A DNA stretch of 64,000 bases from Morinoia aosen (GCA_030386875.1 CM059579.1:89842253-89906252); one strand, 5' to 3'; shown: positions 1-11,432, counted from the stretch's first letter. The notes: generated by a model from the sequence alone, not told the origin. A program made the numbers and translations.

Positions 1-396
1 CGTAGACAACATTCTCCATTGATGGAACCAGGTTGTACTCCCAGCCGCTTCCCTCTGTGATGGAAGTAAGTTGTGTAATTAGAAATACCGATCAATCATC
101 TTCTCTATGCGTGTAGCTTCCAAACGTTTTGTGAACAAATATGCATGTGGGTCACCACAGCTGGAGTATATGAAGTTATTGCTCATATTGGCTCGTTCCA
201 AGTGCTGACTTGCACAGCTCAATTGCCTTGCAGCGACCGCCATGCAGTGTCGTTGCAAGTTGCCGCTTAAGTTTTTATTTCATTTCATTTTATTTTATTT
301 CATTAGCTAGCAACGGAAGCTCCGTGAGCTCCAAAGCTCCAGCAGATGTTCACTTTGCTTAAATCGCAGATTCACAAAAATTTAAAAGTGAAGAAA
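1..396. other. unique intergenic DNA
   Basis: No gene or element is recognised here. A T-rich run with the pattern TTTCA/TTTTA lies at about 269-305. The stretch otherwise looks like ordinary unique sequence up to the foldback element that starts near 397. Confidence 0.5.
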
Positions 397-588
397 ATGC
401 TTCAAAAATTAGTCCTCTTATTCAAAAAATAAAAATCGAAAACTTTTCGGAGACCCGCGCCATCATCAGTTCTGTAAAATACAGGTATGACCAAGTGAAT
501 CATACTTTGTATGTTGCACAACTGATGATAGAGCTGGTCTCCAAAGCGTTTTCGATTTTTTATTAAAATTACTAATTTTAATAGCACT
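397..588. repeat. imperfect inverted repeat with hammerhead-like core motifs in each arm
   Basis: The left arm (about 397-471) and the reverse complement of the right arm (about 520-588) align over roughly 65-70 bases with scattered mismatches. Each arm carries the shared words AAATTAGT, ATCGAAAAC, GGAGACC and CATCATCAGTT. The loop between them is about 48 bases. Each arm, read toward its outer end, contains CTGATGA followed by a GTCTCC-type stretch. It reads CCGAAAA in one arm and CCAAAG in the other, so the layout is two divergent copies placed head to head. This could be a Penelope-like terminal repeat or a MITE. A 105-aa minus-strand open frame (402-719) overlaps the palindrome and is not considered a gene. 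Confidence 0.55.
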
Positions 589-2035
589 TCCTTTGCTTTT
601 GAACTTTTAGTGAGAACTTGAGCAAACTTAGCACGTCTTGCAATGGCTGAAAAAATTCGAGTCTGATTGATAATTTCTGATAACTTCTCTTTTGAGTTAC
701 TGATCTGGTGTTCATTCATCAGGACATCAAAATATACGAGAAAAATTTATTGTTTCAGGTCAAAACCGACCTTCAATTCGATTTCAGCTTCAGAATCGAC
801 AAGCTACCGAACCGTCGCGTAACCTTATTTCATCGATAAAAGTTTATTTTACGTCCTACAGTAATTTTCACCACAAATTCGTTCATTAATGATGGTGCAA
901 ATAATACCAATGAAGTCAAATGCAGCACGTGTAAGATTTGTTCTGCTGCTATTCCTGAGATGGTTTAAAGATTGGATGAGCCAGCGATTCTGACATCAAG
1001 TCTACGGGACATAAATGTCACATTTCACTTCTGTGAATTTGTTAATTCTTGCTTTATCGTTCATGAGAAAAGCCCGTACCAGAGGTATTTTAACATCTTT
1101 TTTGAAGCACACCCATGAATGACTAAGCCGAGGATAGATTATTTTGAATGAACGTTTATCATATACGTAAAATTTATGAATAAACTTTAACATTTAACTT
1201 TAACGGAAAAAAAAATATTTTCAAACTTTCTAAAGTTCATCAAGCGCAAATGATGGGGCGCTTTTATTTTATTTTCAGATCTGAGATTCACAAATTCCTT
1301 CAATTAAGTATTACAGTGCATTGTATGAAATGTTTTTTCTTTAATCGAGAAGTATCAGCTAGTCACGATGGTAAGAAAGTACCGATGGCTGAGGCGATAT
1401 ATTTTGTGTGCGTCCAGCCGACGCTGAAGATGACATCTTAAAAAGTTAGTCTTTAAAAATGTACAGCTGATATCTCGCGGCAGTGTTACACAACCCAAAT
1501 ATGGCTACCAAACCTGTGTACATGAATATATTACAAATACTAAAGGATTCTATAATTTTAGCACCAGCAACACGGAAGGATTTCTAGACAACGGACGTTA
1601 CATCTCGTTTTCACTCTACAAGAAATATACTCCGCAGTTTCTAAGCTCATTCTTTTTATGTTGAAAACATTTTGTGTGATCCTTGAGAAGTAGAGCGTGT
1701 TTTCAACTTCCTTTATTTTGTTGCGTGACAGACTCAAAGCTGTGTTCCGTGCTGCGAACAGTTTGTGGAAGAAGTATATTTACGACTTACGGCAGAAAAG
1801 TGCGTCGATTTTGTGACTTGACGCGCAAAAGTGTGTCAGTTTATTCAAAAAACTTTCACATTGTTTTTTTCGGTGCTGACGTGCGAAGTGAAGAGCGGAG
1901 TGAATCTGCTGAGTAATGCTGGGTCCTGTGCACTCAGTGCTGCTTGTGAACTGTTTGTGGGAGTCAAGAGGTTATTAAATGTAGTGAGATCGGTGGGAAG
2001 TTGAGACAAGAGGCGAGAAACGTACGATTCGCACG
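589..2035. other. unique intergenic DNA, no gene seen
   Basis: The sequence is AT-rich. Open frames are all under 80 codons, resemble no known family, and are at the density expected by chance. No RNA gene or transposon end is recognised. Confidence 0.45.
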
Positions 2036-2240
2036 GCAAGCAAACAAACAATCAAGCAAGTGAGCAAGTAAACAAGCACGCAATCAAGAAAAACAAGCAA
2101 GCAAACCAGCAAGCACATAAAAAAACAAACCAACAAGTATTAAAATACCAGCAGGCAATCAATCAAGCAAGCAAACAAGCAAGCAAATAAAAGCAAGCAA
2201 GCAAACAAACAAGCAAGTGAGCAAGTAAACAAACAAACAT
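2036..2240. repeat. CAAG/CAAA-rich degenerate microsatellite
   Basis: The tetranucleotides CAAG, CAAA and CAAT recur for about 200 bases with interruptions. On the reverse strand this gives a low-complexity open frame rich in Cys, Leu and Val (2159-2395), which is an artefact. Confidence 0.8.
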
Positions 2241-2665
2241 GCGCAGTAGCGTGTGTGCGTGAGTGTGTGCTCCCAAAGCGTACATGTGCAGTAACTCATG
2301 CAGTACATGTACGGTGGCAGCAGAGTGTACACGCTACACGCGGCGCAACATCTAAAGTTGGACCATACCCCCCCCCCCTTCCATTTTACACTCACCTCCC
2401 CCCAGCCCTCAAACGCCCCTCCCCCTCCCTAGTGGTTCCCCTCTGCGGTCGATAGGCTCCGCCCACTGCTCCTCTGTTGCTGTCGTTGCTGCCGTTGGTA
2501 TTCTGTTGCTGCTGTTATTATTGATGGTGCTCCTGTTGCCGGAGCTGTTACATGCGCTGTTATTGATGCTGTTACTGATGGTGTTACGAGTGTTGTAAGT
2601 GGTGCTGTTACTTGAGTTGTAACTTGAGGTGTTGATGGTACTGTTACTGATGTATAACAGCGGGG
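2241..2665. repeat. low-complexity tract: C-run and degenerate GTT/GCT trinucleotides
   Basis: A pyrimidine-rich stretch with a run of about ten C lies near 2370-2450. It is followed by degenerate trinucleotide sequence (GCT, GTT, GTG) from about 2470 to 2650. There is no coding signal. Confidence 0.6.
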
Positions 2666-3475
2666 TGAATAAATGTTTGCTAAAGAGTTCTGTGCTACTG
2701 AGTGCTGTGTGCTGGCTGTCGTGACGAAAGCGTTTGCTGTTATTTACCTCTCTATTGTTATTGAAAACTGAGGCTCCAGTTATTATTAACCCTCAATAAC
2801 CAAGAATAAGCTCTTCAAGAACTTGTTATAGGTTATCGAAAAGAGTTTCCTAACTCTTCGTTTCAATCAAATTTTTGTCTGTAAATTCCAGCTTTGTATG
2901 ATATTTTGCTTTAATTCAGCGAAGATGCATGCAAAAAGTTCTCAACTTAGACTGATTTTCACCGGTGACCGAATACTTCATAGCGCTCGTTATCCTATCT
3001 TATTTTCTACTATTTCTTTTTCATTTTTTATTTTTATTTTTTTTCCATTGATATTTAAAAAAATTATTTCGAAAGCTGCAATAATTCAACATTCCACTAG
3101 GGCAGTGATTACGTCTTTCCTAGACTCGGTTGAGTGTGTCTATATACCATGCACGGAGATGCTGCAGTGGTGCACGTTCCTTTCTTTCGTCTCGGCAAAT
3201 TATCTTCGAAACTTTAAAATATTTCTAACAAGTTCAAGTTCCGTTGATTTTCATGTTTTTTGTTTTCCTGTTCGACGCGCCTGCAGCTATATACAGCTGT
3301 AGCAGATCAATCTTGTTTTAGCTTCTTTGAGCTTCTTTCTGTGAAATGATCAAGCAGCTTCCTCCCAAATCTCGATGTACTACATACAAATCACGCATAT
3401 AGTTCATTACAGTTCATTAATAATTAAGTTCATACTCATGCGCACACTCATGACTTAACTTAATATGAACTCATT
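2666..3475. other. unique intergenic DNA with an unconvincing 134-aa open frame
   Basis: An open frame on the plus strand, 2898-3302, encodes 134 residues with a hydrophobic Phe/Ile-rich middle over a T-rich stretch. It matches no family I know, and its composition follows the local T-richness, so it is probably chance. Nothing else is recognised. Confidence 0.35.
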
Positions 3476-3477
3476 TG

Positions 3478-3520
3478 ATGTGAGTGTGTGTGAGTGTGTG
3501 TGTGTGGGTGTAGGTGTGCG
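3478..3520. repeat. (GT)n microsatellite
   Basis: About 40 bases of mostly alternating G and T. Confidence 0.85.
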
Positions 3521-3649
3521 ATTATAGTTTTTAGCAGCCCCCTTTTTTGTTTATACTTGCACTTTATTTTTAATGTTTATTGAGGTTACTAGAAGTTCTC
3601 TTATTGTAGTAGACATCTAATTTCATATTTTATCTGTTACTTCATTTTC

Positions 3650-3770
3650 AGTACTGATGATGGAAACCAGATTTTCCGAAACGTTTACAAGTAAAAATGT
3701 TTATATACGCCTTGGTTCTCCTTTTCATTTTAAAAATAAGATTTCCGAAAAATCGACCAATCAGCTCAAT
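3650..3770 (+). ncRNA. hammerhead-ribozyme-like motif in a dispersed repeat (putative)
   Basis: CTGATGA at 3654-3660 is followed by a small hairpin (GGAAA at 3662-3666 against TTTCC at 3673-3677) and then GAAAC at 3678-3682. ACGTTT at 3681-3686 can pair with AAATGT at 3695-3700 as a short helix III. This is the order of conserved parts of a type I hammerhead ribozyme, as reported for Penelope-like retroelements. Two weaknesses are visible: T3661 and C3677, at the base of helix II, do not pair, and helix I is only about three pairs. Flanking sequence to about 3770 is similar to 53812-53935, so this is a member of a dispersed repeat family. Activity is not established. Confidence 0.35.
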
Positions 3771-4127
3771 TAGAACTCATTTGAACGGCAAGTGCGCAAG
3801 CTTAAGTTGTGTTGCAGATCGCGACAGCTTGCTCTGCAGCCACTCGAGCTGACGCCACACACAGAGTGTGCAATATAAATAATATAGAAAAATACAAATA
3901 ACAAGGAATAACTTAGCAATGGTGCAAATAACATAGCAATAACGTAAATAATGCAGAATTACATAAACAGCAAGGAATAACAGAGTCAAAAAACACCAAA
4001 TATAACAGCGAATTGTGTCCAGTGACTAGCTGCAGGTTACTTAAAGTCACGCTTCTCGCAGAGCTGATAAATAAACCTAGAGTATTCTCAGTGTAGAGGC
4101 ATAAATTCACGAAAATAACACTCGAAT
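3771..4127. other. AT-rich unique DNA with AATAAC-like words
   Basis: Words such as AATAAC and AAGGAATAAC recur loosely between 3880 and 3995. The open frames here are short and look like chance. Confidence 0.4.
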
Positions 4128-4275
4128 TGAAGTGAAAAGCGAAGAGGAGTTACTTCATTATTGAAGTAAAAAGAGAATTAAAAAGAGAAGAGGAGTTACA
4201 TCGTTATTGAAGTAAAAAGAGAAGTAAAAAGAGAAGATGAGTTACCTCATTATTGAAGTAAAAAGAGAAGATGAA
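4128..4275. repeat. 46-bp tandem repeat, about three copies
   Basis: The word GAAGAGGAGTTAC (or GAAGATGAGTTAC) starts at 4141, 4187 and 4233, a constant step of 46 bases. Each unit also carries ATTGAAGTAAAAAGAGAA. Confidence 0.85.
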
Positions 4276-4340
4276 GAGGCTTAGGGAAGAGGAGGGAGTA
4301 GGAAAGGGAGGGGAGAAGAGGGGAGAGGAGGGGCCCGGCT
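4276..4340. repeat. purine-rich GGGAGGAG tract
   Basis: This is an almost pure A/G run with several GGGAGG words. It directly follows the 46-bp repeat and ends in GGGGCCCGGC. Confidence 0.7.
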
Positions 4341-5300
4341 CCCCTCCATTATCCGTCTCTGCCACAAGACGCTCTCTGCTCCATTGCTCTCCAACTTTAA
4401 TGCGTTCACTCTTTTGCTCGCCAACTTAAAGTTGTTGTGTAATCATTGATCATTACATTCTTACATATTTAGTTTTAAGAATTTGTGTAAGGCTCAACGT
4501 GGCTAGTTTGTGCGTATTTATTCAAGAATTGTTTGCTTTTTTTCGCGCGTGAGTTGAAGTGCTGTGGAATATTTTGTTTCCTTTTTAATTTTATGAAGAT
4601 ACTTGTTTGTTTTGTGTTCGCTCATTGCTTGGAATTTTTCTCTAACGTGTGCCTGCAAATTATTCCAAAAGAGAGAAAAAACAGTAGATTGTAAAGGGTT
4701 GGAGTATGAACCAATCCCGTATAGGCTCAATGTACCTAAAAGTTCCTAGTTGGTAGATATTCAAAACAAGCTTCATAGTTGGCACATAATGGCATGAAGC
4801 AGAAAAAAACGATGAAGATATAATTTATTGTTATCAGATACCTGCGTACGGAGATACAAGACAGCCTGTGAAGTACAACTTGTAAATCACGCGTTGGTGA
4901 CGTCACTCAAATGACGGTACGAAATACAGACACAATTGATACAATATTGGCCAGGGCACGATGGTCCTCTTTTAAAAATTGCAAAGTAATCTCATATTTT
5001 CCGAAATTTTCAAGTTCGCTTTTTTAAAAAAAAATATGACGATAAAGAGCACTCAGCAGATGAGGAGTGCTTCTATTGCCAAATTTCATTTGAAGAAAAA
5101 AATACCCATAAGTTTTTCGATAGAAAAAAAAACAAAAAAAAACAGAAATTTGGCAACGCTGGAGAGAGTTCGATCCATCGCATTCACGCTATACTAGACG
5201 TGAGTAGCGTGACAGTACAGCAGTCTAGTTGTTCTATTGACATTTTTTGTATTTGACCCGCGTTCTATGAAAGAACTACAATATTTTTTAGTTCTGATAT
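4341..5300. other. unique intergenic DNA, no gene seen
   Basis: AT-rich sequence with only short chance open frames. A run of adenines interrupted by few other bases lies near 5094-5145. Confidence 0.45.
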
Positions 5301-5301
5301 A

Positions 5302-5490
5302 AAGAAAGGCCCTAATCACTGCAAATAAAACCGCAACCAAAACCCAGAGAAGAAAATGGCAGCCTGCGATTGGGTGAAGCCCGGCGTGCGGTACGTTGTG
5401 CTCTCTCGCCGGGCTTCACTTCGTCGCACGCTACCATTTTCTTCTTTGCCTTTAGTTTCGGTTTAATGAGAAGTGATTGGGATCTGCCTT
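5302..5490. mobile_element. MITE-like foldback element
   Basis: The left arm (about 5302-5385) and the reverse complement of the right arm (about 5410-5490) align for nearly the whole length. Shared blocks include AATCACT, AAACCG, AGAAGAAAATGG and GTGAAGCCCGGCG. The spacer of roughly 22-25 bases lies around 5386-5410. The innermost 13 bases pair perfectly and the outer arms are diverged. The structure and length (about 190 bp) fit a non-autonomous DNA transposon. I could not define the target duplication. Confidence 0.65.
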
Positions 5491-5590
5491 GAGGACCTGA
5501 TTCGATAGGATCTGATCAGTATCTGCCAAGGCTCAAAAATAATGTTGTTTACTCCAAGAACACGACTTGGATACAAGAAATTCCTATAGG

Positions 5591-5803
5591 AGTAAATAAA
5601 ATAGCAAGGATGGTCACGTTTAAAATAGACATTAATTCTTTAGCAAGTTCAATATGTCAAGACATCTAAAAATCTGCACGAAAGATGAACGTTCGACAAC
5701 GAGGGTCATCTTCAGCATCTGAGGAAACACAAAGTTGTTTCATGCGGTTAAAAAAATACATGTTGCTATTTAAAGGCGACTATCCTTGCTATTTTATTTA
5801 TAG
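5591..5803. mobile_element. MITE-like element with about 38-bp terminal inverted repeats
   Basis: The sequence at 5591-5628 matches the reverse complement of 5766-5803 at most positions. The core AAATAAAATAGCAAGGAT is perfect. Between the arms, the reverse strand has CTGAAGATGACC followed by GTCGAACG (about 5692-5720), a degenerate hammerhead-like motif. The target duplication is unclear. Confidence 0.6.
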
Positions 5804-6463
5804 TTAGACTTTGCAAACGACAAAACATTGACGTAAATTATTCTTATCGGACATCTGTATTGCTCGCGCTTTGAGGGATCGTTCATCTGATGCACTTTAA
5901 GACCTTTTTCAAGGAATAAACACAATAAGAAAATCAAGAACAATTTAATACAATTTGGAGCACTTTAACTTCCCTGCTCTAACTGTAGGGCCACTCGATC
6001 TACATGTTTTCGCTAGGAGTTGGTTGGGTGTTGTTTCAAATTTTGGTTTAATTTTACCAGCAATTCACATCGTCAAATTTTCTGTTCACATTTTAAGTTT
6101 TTGTCACTCTTGCACGTCAATATTCCAACAAAAATTTCCCAAGTTTATAAAATATATGGCCAGTATTGTGGTGTCCAGTTTCTTCCAGTACTCACAGGGA
6201 TATAATAATGAGTATTACCCGAGGTATGGATGAGAAATACTGTTGGTCTTGGAATCAAACCTGCACAAAGTATGTTCAGCTACATTTATGTTGCTGGCAT
6301 ATTTTAAGAGGGTGCATCATTTATATAGGAGTGCATTATCTATGCAAGAGACTTCACTATCTTTCTAAGAGAATACAATCTCAATGTAAGACAGTACACT
6401 ATGTGAGACAGTATGTTCAATTTCCACGTGGCAGAGCACACTACTATGTAAGAGAGTACACTA
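5804..6463. other. unique intergenic DNA, no gene seen
   Basis: Overlapping open frames of 92, 61 and 118 codons (5955-6522) have no recognisable domain. The longest runs into the MITE at 6464. I treat them as chance. Confidence 0.4.
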
Positions 6464-6570
6464 CCCAGTTTAACTTTTTCGCGCGTGCATGCATGTTTTT
6501 CGCCGCCACAGTAATTAAATAGCTTGGGCGGGGAAAAAAATTCATGCTCCGGCGAAAAAGTTAGACTGGG
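6464..6570. mobile_element. palindromic MITE (family with GTTAGACTGGG ends), copy 1
   Basis: The element starts CCCAGTTTAACTTTTTCGC and ends GGCGAAAAAGTTAGACTGGG, giving a terminal inverted repeat of about 20 bases with one or two mismatches. The inner arms also pair (GCATGCATGTTTTTCGCCGCC against a decayed partner) around a TAATTAAAT centre. Related copies lie at 22760-22811 (half), 35657-35750 and 36127-36239. No clear target duplication was found for this copy. Confidence 0.75.
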
Positions 6571-7861
6571 TGTCCAGGTTCAGGTACTAACGCCAAGATA
6601 CAAATCGGTTGGTTTTCGGATCTAAGCGGGGAAGAGTAAATACTTTACCTAATATTTGTTCGATAAATCGAACTCACAAAAAACAGCTAGCCAGCTCAGC
6701 ACGGCTGTAAATTAGACCGTCTATGTCGTAAATTGGAGCGTTAAGCCAAATTCATTTTAAGTCATCAAATTCATTTTTTCATCAATTTTAACATCATGTG
6801 CCAAGTCAGTCACTCTGGAATAAATCACTCAGTAAGTTATATGATTTTGCTCACAGTATTTCCAGTAGAAGGTCGAAATATCGTTTTTTATTTAGCTTGC
6901 TCTTATTTTGTAATCAAGAGTTGTTCTTTTTAAAACTTTCGATGAACTAAAGTTGATTTTAGAAAAGTGTAGAAATTTTTAAAAATTAATGTGAAATTAA
7001 ACGCCGATATAAAATTGTTGATGCATTTTCAAGAAATAGCTTTGCGCGTCGACAACGCATACCCAAGAAACAGGTGCAGTAGAAGCTACGCATTGCGACA
7101 CAGACACACATTCTCGGATCCCACACAATATACAGTACAACTCCTGCACAAGTCGGTGCATAATACAGACGTCAAACAGACTCGCCTCTGGGCAGGACAG
7201 ACTTAACACAGCTTCAAACAGGGCTGTATTAATCCGTCCAGCTGTGTGAGTTCAGCACCGAACTGGACACCGCGTCGGATTATCGACAGCTTTTGTGTGG
7301 CCATCAGAACGGATTTAAGAGTGAGCTTTTGGCCTCTAATGTTGACGATATTGTGAGGTCTACTAGCTGCTTTTTCTAATTTTTTCAATTGATAGCTTTA
7401 CGGTGGTGTCATATAAAAGGCTCGGAGCTAGGACCACCAGCGTGATTATTGTAGAAACAATGTACAGAAATTGTTAAAGAAAATCAGTTGTGAGAAAATG
7501 ATAAAATCCGTATAAAGTTTAAGCGTTGGGTGAGGATATAATGTGATGTGGATACTTTTTTTATAAACTTGAACATAGAGACAGGTGCACACAGACCCTC
7601 CTTCTTTGTTGGTGTACCTACATAACTCGTATTTTCAATTAAGTCCTCGTGGTAATTAATTCATCAGTTAACACAACAGCTGAGTGACGCACGCGTCATT
7701 TTTTAAACGACGTTTGTTAATTCCCACCAGCCTGGCTAACACGAGCGCAAAATGCTTTCATATTTAAATTTCTTCGAAAAAAAATAAAAACACAATCTCG
7801 TGTTTCATTTCTCGTGTTTCCGAACCTCAACATTTTTTGCTTGACCTTCAAAGTAAATATC
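6571..7861. other. unique intergenic DNA, no gene seen
   Basis: No element is recognised. Open frames of 60-71 codons on both strands at 6991-7388 overlap one another and look like chance. Confidence 0.45.
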
Positions 7862-8085
7862 AACTCTTCACATCAGAGAATCTCCACCTGTTTATATCGA
7901 ATTGAGAGTCACAACTGTGAGCGTTACTAAAGTTTGAAACCTAAAGCCCACCAATTTGAAATTACCCTCATTCAGCTCTTCACTTTAAAGAATCCCGCAT
8001 TGTTCATACTCAATTGAGCATCACAATGAGAGCGTCATTAAAATATGAAACCTTCACCCAATGACTCTGGAATTCCTCTCATCGA
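7862..8085. repeat. diverged tandem duplication, period about 112 bp
   Basis: Two units share CTCTTCAC, AGAATC, AATTGAG, TCACAA, GAGCGT, AATATGAAACCT-like and CCTCAT blocks in the same order. The first word, CTCTT, starts at 7864 and 7976. The copies are diverged by many substitutions. Confidence 0.65.
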
Positions 8086-8122
8086 GTTTCTCGAAGCTAC
8101 GAGCACAAGACGCGCCTATATA

Positions 8123-8331
8123 TACTCAGCCTACACTGAGCACATATGTGCGCCGCTCCTCACTAAATATGTGCGCTACTCAGCCTACACAGAGCACATA
8201 TGTGCGCTGCTCCTCACTATATATGTGCGCTACTCAGCCTACACAGAGCACATATGTGCACCGCTCCTCACTATATATGTGCGCTACTCAGCCTACACAG
8301 AGCACATATGTGCGCTGCTCCTCACTAAATG
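8123..8331. repeat. 54-bp minisatellite, about four copies
   Basis: TACTCAGCCTACAC starts at 8123, 8177, 8231 and 8285. The unit contains CACATATGTGCGC and ATATATGTGCGC, so CATATG-type palindromes recur. Because 54 is a multiple of three, a repeat-encoded open frame crosses the array (8045-8500). It is not considered a gene. Confidence 0.95.
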
Positions 8332-8624
8332 CTCTAATGACACGCTCTCAGCCCACACAGTTCAATCTCTCTTAATCGGGAGTGACTCAGCAGTTTTTGC
8401 GCGGCTCGACCTGTCATTTGCTTGTCCAAAGATAACATCTGAGCCAAAGCTCGGCTACGTTTGGTCCAGACCTTCGATTGTGTTCACAAAAACCTTTTAA
8501 TCGAGGCAGCATTGGCTCAGACATGCTTTTACTAGGAGCCTCTAAAGAAGAAAATCCACTCGGCTATTTAGTGAGAGCAGCGCGATCTTATTTGTGTCTA
8601 TAGGGTCGGTGGCTTCATACAGGC
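8332..8624. other. unique spacer, nothing recognised
   Basis: Short unique sequence lies between the 54-bp minisatellite and the TG-rich tract. Confidence 0.4.
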
Positions 8625-8830
8625 GCCTGTTGTGTGGTGTGTTCCATAATTTGTGCTGTGGTGAGTGTGTGATGCGGTGCTGGTGTGCGGTGTGATGCAG
8701 TGTGTGATGCGGTGCTGGTGTGCGGTGTGATGCTGTGTGTGATGCGATATTGCTTGTGTGATGTGATGCAGTGCGTCGGACGATACAGTTTGTGTGATGT
8801 GATGCAGTGTGTGTGGTGCTGTGAAACAAG
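8625..8830. repeat. TGTGATGC-rich repeat, partly 35-bp units
   Basis: GTGTGATGCGGTGCTGGTGT occurs twice, 35 bases apart (near 8666 and 8701). It is followed by degenerate GTGTGATG units to about 8830. Three minus-strand His/Thr-rich open frames here are repeat artefacts. Confidence 0.8.
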
Positions 8831-10290
8831 TAATGTGATACAGGATGAACTGGCGTGACACATTTTATTTCAAACGCCTCAAATATTGCCTGCTGCATTT
8901 CATTTCATTTGAATGGTATAGAAAATTTTCAATGTGACCTTTCTGCATTCATTGGGTAAAATTACAATGCTTTCAAAACTGCATCAAGAAATACCTTTGA
9001 ACATCACGAAAAATACACTCGAAGTACCTTGATACTTTTATTGCTTACAGAACTTACTTAGTAATGTGAAGTGTGCGCCAATTTATTTGTAGGTAATGAA
9101 TATCAGATGCGTGCAGTTCTAAGTCAAGAAGTTTTGCTAATAAAACGAAGTCTTTCGACGATCCAAAATTTCGGTTAGAAGACCAGCATCGCTGCAGACA
9201 AGAAAAGGAAATAAGAACGAAAAATGAATAATTCAAATAAACTCATAATTAGGGCAGATTTTTACACCAAAGAGTATGCCTCCGCAGTTGTTAACCACCA
9301 CAGTTGTGGACTCTGAATACAGGCGCGTATGGATACAACGGCTCAACCTCGCGAGCCAGGCATGCCTGAGGTGCCGAGCGCGCTGCCGGGAGTGATGGTG
9401 ACGTCACAGCTGCCAGCCCTGCAGTACTGATCGCATCCCAGTTCCTTATTGACGCTTATACTTATATGAAACTTAGTGGTACGTTTACTTATATATGTTG
9501 ATCTTAATGATAAGTCTACCTAGCTATATTAACCTAATTATACGTTTACTTATGTTATGCAAGTATAGCACCTCATCAACAGTTACAGTTCGTAATACAG
9601 ATATTAGAATTGGGAATTATTATTTTATATTATCACTAAATTTTTCCAAAAGACACTATTTTCACATTTTTAAGGATACTCCACAATTTTTCTCTATTCT
9701 TTAACCCCTGTCGTTAATGACTGCTTCTTAACTTTGATTAATATTCCTCATCAATTAAGTTTAGGCTGGAATGGTTATCACGTCTATAATTCTCTAACAG
9801 TGATAAAACTCGGTAGCAAGCTTAAGTTCACGCATAATGAGTGGAAATGTGTAGAGTGTGTGTGTGTATCAGCATATTCATGTTCACATAAAGTTGGTTC
9901 GTTTAACAACGGAAACAATCAATGAACACTTTACAAAATACTATAAAATTTTTGCGAGAATTACTTTGAAATTTAGAGCCCTAAATAATTGTTGTAGTTC
10001 ACAAATTTGGTAAAATCGATTCCTAAATTTCTGGGGCGCAAAGCGACTTCTATGAGAGGAAAATTTTGAAGTATATTCTTAGTTTTTCGTTGTTTACAGT
10101 CTGATATGACGAAAATCAAAATTTATTCAAGAACAATTAAACGAAATTTATTTGAGGATGCGCATATAATTTCAAAAATAGTTCTACAATGAAAAATTAA
10201 GATAATTATTCAATTATAGCTTTACATATCATGTGCATTTCTAATGAGACACGTCACCATGTTCAGTGAAATGATGTGTACGTCGTGACA
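8831..10290. other. AT-rich unique DNA, no gene seen
   Basis: There are no open frames above 70 codons, no transposon ends and no RNA gene that I can recognise. A short, more GC-rich patch at about 9325-9440 contains GTGACGTCAC, a CRE-like palindrome, in no evident gene context. Confidence 0.45.
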
Positions 10291-10300
10291 ACAAGTGAAG

Positions 10301-11432
10301 GACCATAAGCGCACATAACATCAGGTAAACGACCATAAGCGCACATAACATAAGGTAAACGACCATAAGCGCACATAACATCAGGTAAACGACCATAAGC
10401 GCACATAACATCAGGTAAACGACCATAAGCGCACATAACATCAGGTAAACGACCATAAGCGCACATAACATCAGGTAAACGACCATAAGCGCACATAACA
10501 TAAGGTAAACGACCATAAGAGCACATAACGTCAGGTAAACGACCATGAGCGCACATAACGTCAGGTAAACGACCATAAGCGCACATAACGTCAGGTAAAC
10601 GACCATAATCGCACATAACGTCAGGTAAACGACCATGAGCGCACATAACGTCAGGTAAACGACCATAAGCGCACATAACGTCAGGTAAACGACCATAAGC
10701 GCACATAACGTCAGGTAAATGACCATAAGCGTACATAACGTCAGGTAAATGACCATAAGCGTACATAACGTCAGGTAAATGACCATAAGCGCACATAACG
10801 TCAGGTAAATGACCATAAGCGTACATAGCGTCAGGTAAATGACCATAAGCGCACATAACGTCAGGTAAACGATCATAAGCGTACATAACGTCAGATAAAT
10901 GACCATAAGCGTACATAACGTCAGGTAAACGACCATAAGCGTACATAACGTCAGGTAAATGACCATAAGCGCACATAACGTCAGGTAAATGACCATAAGC
11001 GTACATAACGTCAGGTAAATGACCATAAGCGCACACAACGTCAGGTAAATGACCATAAGCGTACATAACGTCAGGTAAATGACCATAAGCGCACATAACG
11101 TCAGGTAAATGACCATAAGCGTACATAACGTCAGGTAAACGACCATACGCGTACATAACGTCAGGTAAATGACCATAAGCGCACATATATAACGTCAGGT
11201 AAATGACCATAAGCGTACATAACGTCAGGTAAATGACCATAAGCGTACATAACGTCAGGTAAACGACCATAAGCGTACATAACGTCAGGTAAACGACCAT
11301 AAGCGTACATAACGTCAGGTAAATGACCATAAGCGCACATAACGTCAGGTAAACGGTCATAAGCGTACATAACGTCAGGTAAATGACCATAAGCGCACAT
11401 AACGTCAGGTAAACGGTCATAAGCGCACATAA
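10301..11432. repeat. 30-bp minisatellite, about 38 copies
   Basis: The unit begins GACCATAAGCG and contains ACATAAC and TCAGGTAAA. It repeats at 30-base steps from 10301, with one 4-base insertion near 11185. The left third is homogeneous (CGCACATAACATCAGG). The right half alternates GTACATAACG and GCACATAACG units, giving 60-bp dimers. Because 30 is divisible by three, minus-strand open frames of up to 401 codons arise. They are pure repeat translations and not genes. Confidence 0.97.

Noticed and set aside
5150..5200. tRNA suggested by GTTCGATCC
   Set aside because: No paired T stem, A box or acceptor stem is found around it.
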